Source of the DNA: Paucibacter aquatile
GTDB lineage: Bacteria; Pseudomonadota; Gammaproteobacteria; Burkholderiales; Burkholderiaceae_C
Direction: 5' to 3'
Length of the DNA stretch: 64,000 bases
Assembly: GCF_002885975.1 (NCBI RefSeq)
Contig: NZ_POSP01000001.1
Coordinates: forward strand, 372,001-436,000
Part shown: positions 63,055 through 64,000 of the stretch, piece after piece
How positions within the stretch are numbered: position 1 is the stretch's first letter
Layout: the number at the start of each line of letters is the position of its first letter
Notes under the pieces: generated by a model
Seen by the model: the letters and a program-made list of their open reading frames with translations, nothing else
The model's database searches: none
Told to the model about the DNA's origin: nothing
Position numbers and translations under genes: made by a program

Positions 63055-63618
63055 ATGCGTACAAAACAAGCTGTCGTCGTGATGTCCCTGGCCACCGCCC
63101 TGATGGGCCTGGCTTCGCAAGTCCAAGCCGGCCCGGTCACTCAGCTGACTCTGGGGGCCGATGGCGCATTCTCGAACCCGAGCGTTGGCAACAAGAGCGG
63201 CCAGAACTTCGCCAACGTCTTCAGCGGCTTGCTGCTGAGCGCCGACACCCTGGTCAGCGGCAATCTCTTCACCAAGGCCAATATGGCCGTGGACGTGGAA
63301 GAGGTGTTCCTGCTCAAGCTCGATGGCAATGGCAAGGCCGACCCGGCCAGCCGCCTGTCCTTCACCCAGACCGTGGGCCGTGACTGGTCCAAGCCCGGCT
63401 ACGGTGCCGAAGAGTGGACCCTGGCTCCTGTGAGCCTGAGCGCCGGCCAGTGGGAGCTGCATGTCAACGGCTACCTGGAAGGTGCCAAGCATGGCGCGGC
63501 TTTCAACGGCCAGCTCAAGACCGGCAGCAACAACGTGCCCGAGCCACAAAGCCTGGCCCTGAGCCTGGTGGCTCTGGCCGCCATGGCCGGCCTCAGCCGC
63601 CGCCGCCAGAAGGCCTGA
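63055..63618 (+). CDS. PEP-CTERM sorting domain protein
   Basis: 187 residues from the ATG at 63055 (GGAGG 9 nt upstream). Signal peptide ends LASQVQAGP. The beta-rich body has VEEVFLLKLDGNGKADPASRL and LAPVSLSAGQWELHVNGYLEG, like the small FxDxF-type secreted proteins. The C-terminal signal is VPEPQSLALSLVALAAMAGLSRRRQK. Another secreted protein starts 47 nt downstream. Confidence 0.88.
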   Translation: MRTKQAVVVMSLATALMGLASQVQAGPVTQLTLGADGAFSNPSVGNKSGQNFANVFSGLLLSADTLVSGNLFTKANMAVDVEEVFLLKLDGNGKADPASRLSFTQTVGRDWSKPGYGAEEWTLAPVSLSAGQWELHVNGYLEGAKHGAAFNGQLKTGSNNVPEPQSLALSLVALAAMAGLSRRRQKA

Positions 63619-63665
63619 GCCCGCCGCCGTTCACCGATCTGCCGAATGCACCGAATCGAAAGTCA

Positions 63666-64000
63666 ATGACCATGTCGACCCTGTTCAAGAAGACCCTGAC
63701 CGCCGCCACCTTGGCCCTGATCGCCGGCACCGCATCGGCCGCCAGCGTGGACCTGCTCTTCGTCAACAACTCCGGCGAGCTGGAGCTGGACACCTCCTAC
63801 ACCGACACCGCCGGCCGCCAGCTGGAATCCTTCGGTTATGCCACCGGGGCCCTGCAGTTCGAGAACCGCGCCGGTGCCAGCTTCTACGCCTTTTGCGTCG
63901 AACTGGCCCAGGACTACGCCAGCACCCGCCGCGGCTTCCAGACCTACTCGGAAGGCAGCTTCAGTGCCGGTGAAAACAAGCTGCTGCAAGGCCTGTTTGC
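63666..64000 (+). CDS. Secreted protein, partial, probable PEP-CTERM family
   Basis: The frame is open from the ATG at 63666 (a second ATG at 63672) to the end of the window, 111 codons. A signal peptide (LFKKTLTAATLALIAGTASAA) is followed by VDLLFVNNSGELELD and FYAFCVELAQDYASTRRGFQTYS. The latter resembles the Cys-containing CVEL region of secreted PEP-CTERM proteins with a thioester-like domain. The C-terminal sorting signal, if present, lies outside the window. It is likely in the same operon as the gene 47 nt upstream. Confidence 0.75.
   Translation, partial: MTMSTLFKKTLTAATLALIAGTASAASVDLLFVNNSGELELDTSYTDTAGRQLESFGYATGALQFENRAGASFYAFCVELAQDYASTRRGFQTYSEGSFSAGENKLLQGLF

Overview
The window looks like chromosomal DNA of a high-GC betaproteobacterium of the order Burkholderiales, most like the Roseateles/Paucibacter/Leptothrix group (inference). 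The reasons are the gene blocks petA-petB-petC-sspA-sspB, dciA/secA and dusB-fis-purH, an imuA-imuB-dnaE2 mutagenesis cassette with a LexA box, and at least four small secreted proteins ending in the VPEP...RRR PEP-CTERM sorting signal. No insertion sequence, prophage, CRISPR array or rRNA was seen. There is one tRNA gene.

Layout. 0.3-4 kb: a heterodimeric ABC exporter (MdlA/MdlB-like). 4-8 kb: a large secreted nuclease (ExeM/NucH-like) followed by a PEP-CTERM protein. 8-13 kb: a LysE exporter, ruvC, a lipoprotein hydrolase and a two-component system. 13-19 kb: a minus-strand run with M28 peptidase, plsC, a cdsA-like gene, a GFA-family protein and a serine hydrolase. 19-24 kb: a DUF502 membrane protein, a low-molecular-weight phosphatase and a three-gene operon for oxidising alcohols to acids (GMC flavoprotein, Tat-signal subunit, aldehyde dehydrogenase). 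24-28 kb: purH-fis-dusB and a solute-binding protein. 28-36 kb: YqaA-like protein, M32 carboxypeptidase, a PEP-CTERM protein, a patatin phospholipase, a phasin and a two-domain fatty acyl reductase. 36-42 kb: an aerotaxis-type receptor, a thioesterase, an M4 metalloprotease and its PEP-CTERM neighbour. 42-48 kb: dnaE2-imuB-imuA. 48-54 kb: a DegS-like protease, a Nif3 protein, pdxA, DUF1631 and mscL. 54-59 kb: cytochrome bc1 and sspAB, then tRNA-Thr. 59-64 kb: dciA, secA and two further secreted proteins, the last cut by the window end.

Much of this is core metabolism. The parts most worth a second look are regulatory and structural. Two PEP-CTERM promoters share a perfect GTGA-N6-TCAC palindrome. 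Two share a CYCCTAG-N5-CCCCC box. Two secreted hydrolases each sit in tandem with a PEP-CTERM gene, separated by a perfect GC-rich hairpin without a T-tract. An exact sigma-28 -10 element stands before the chemoreceptor. Several long intergenic hairpins and octamer tandem repeats lie next to stop codons. On the gene side, the fatty acyl reductase, the phasin, the patatin and the exported alcohol-oxidising operon together suggest active storage-lipid or long-chain alcohol metabolism (inference).
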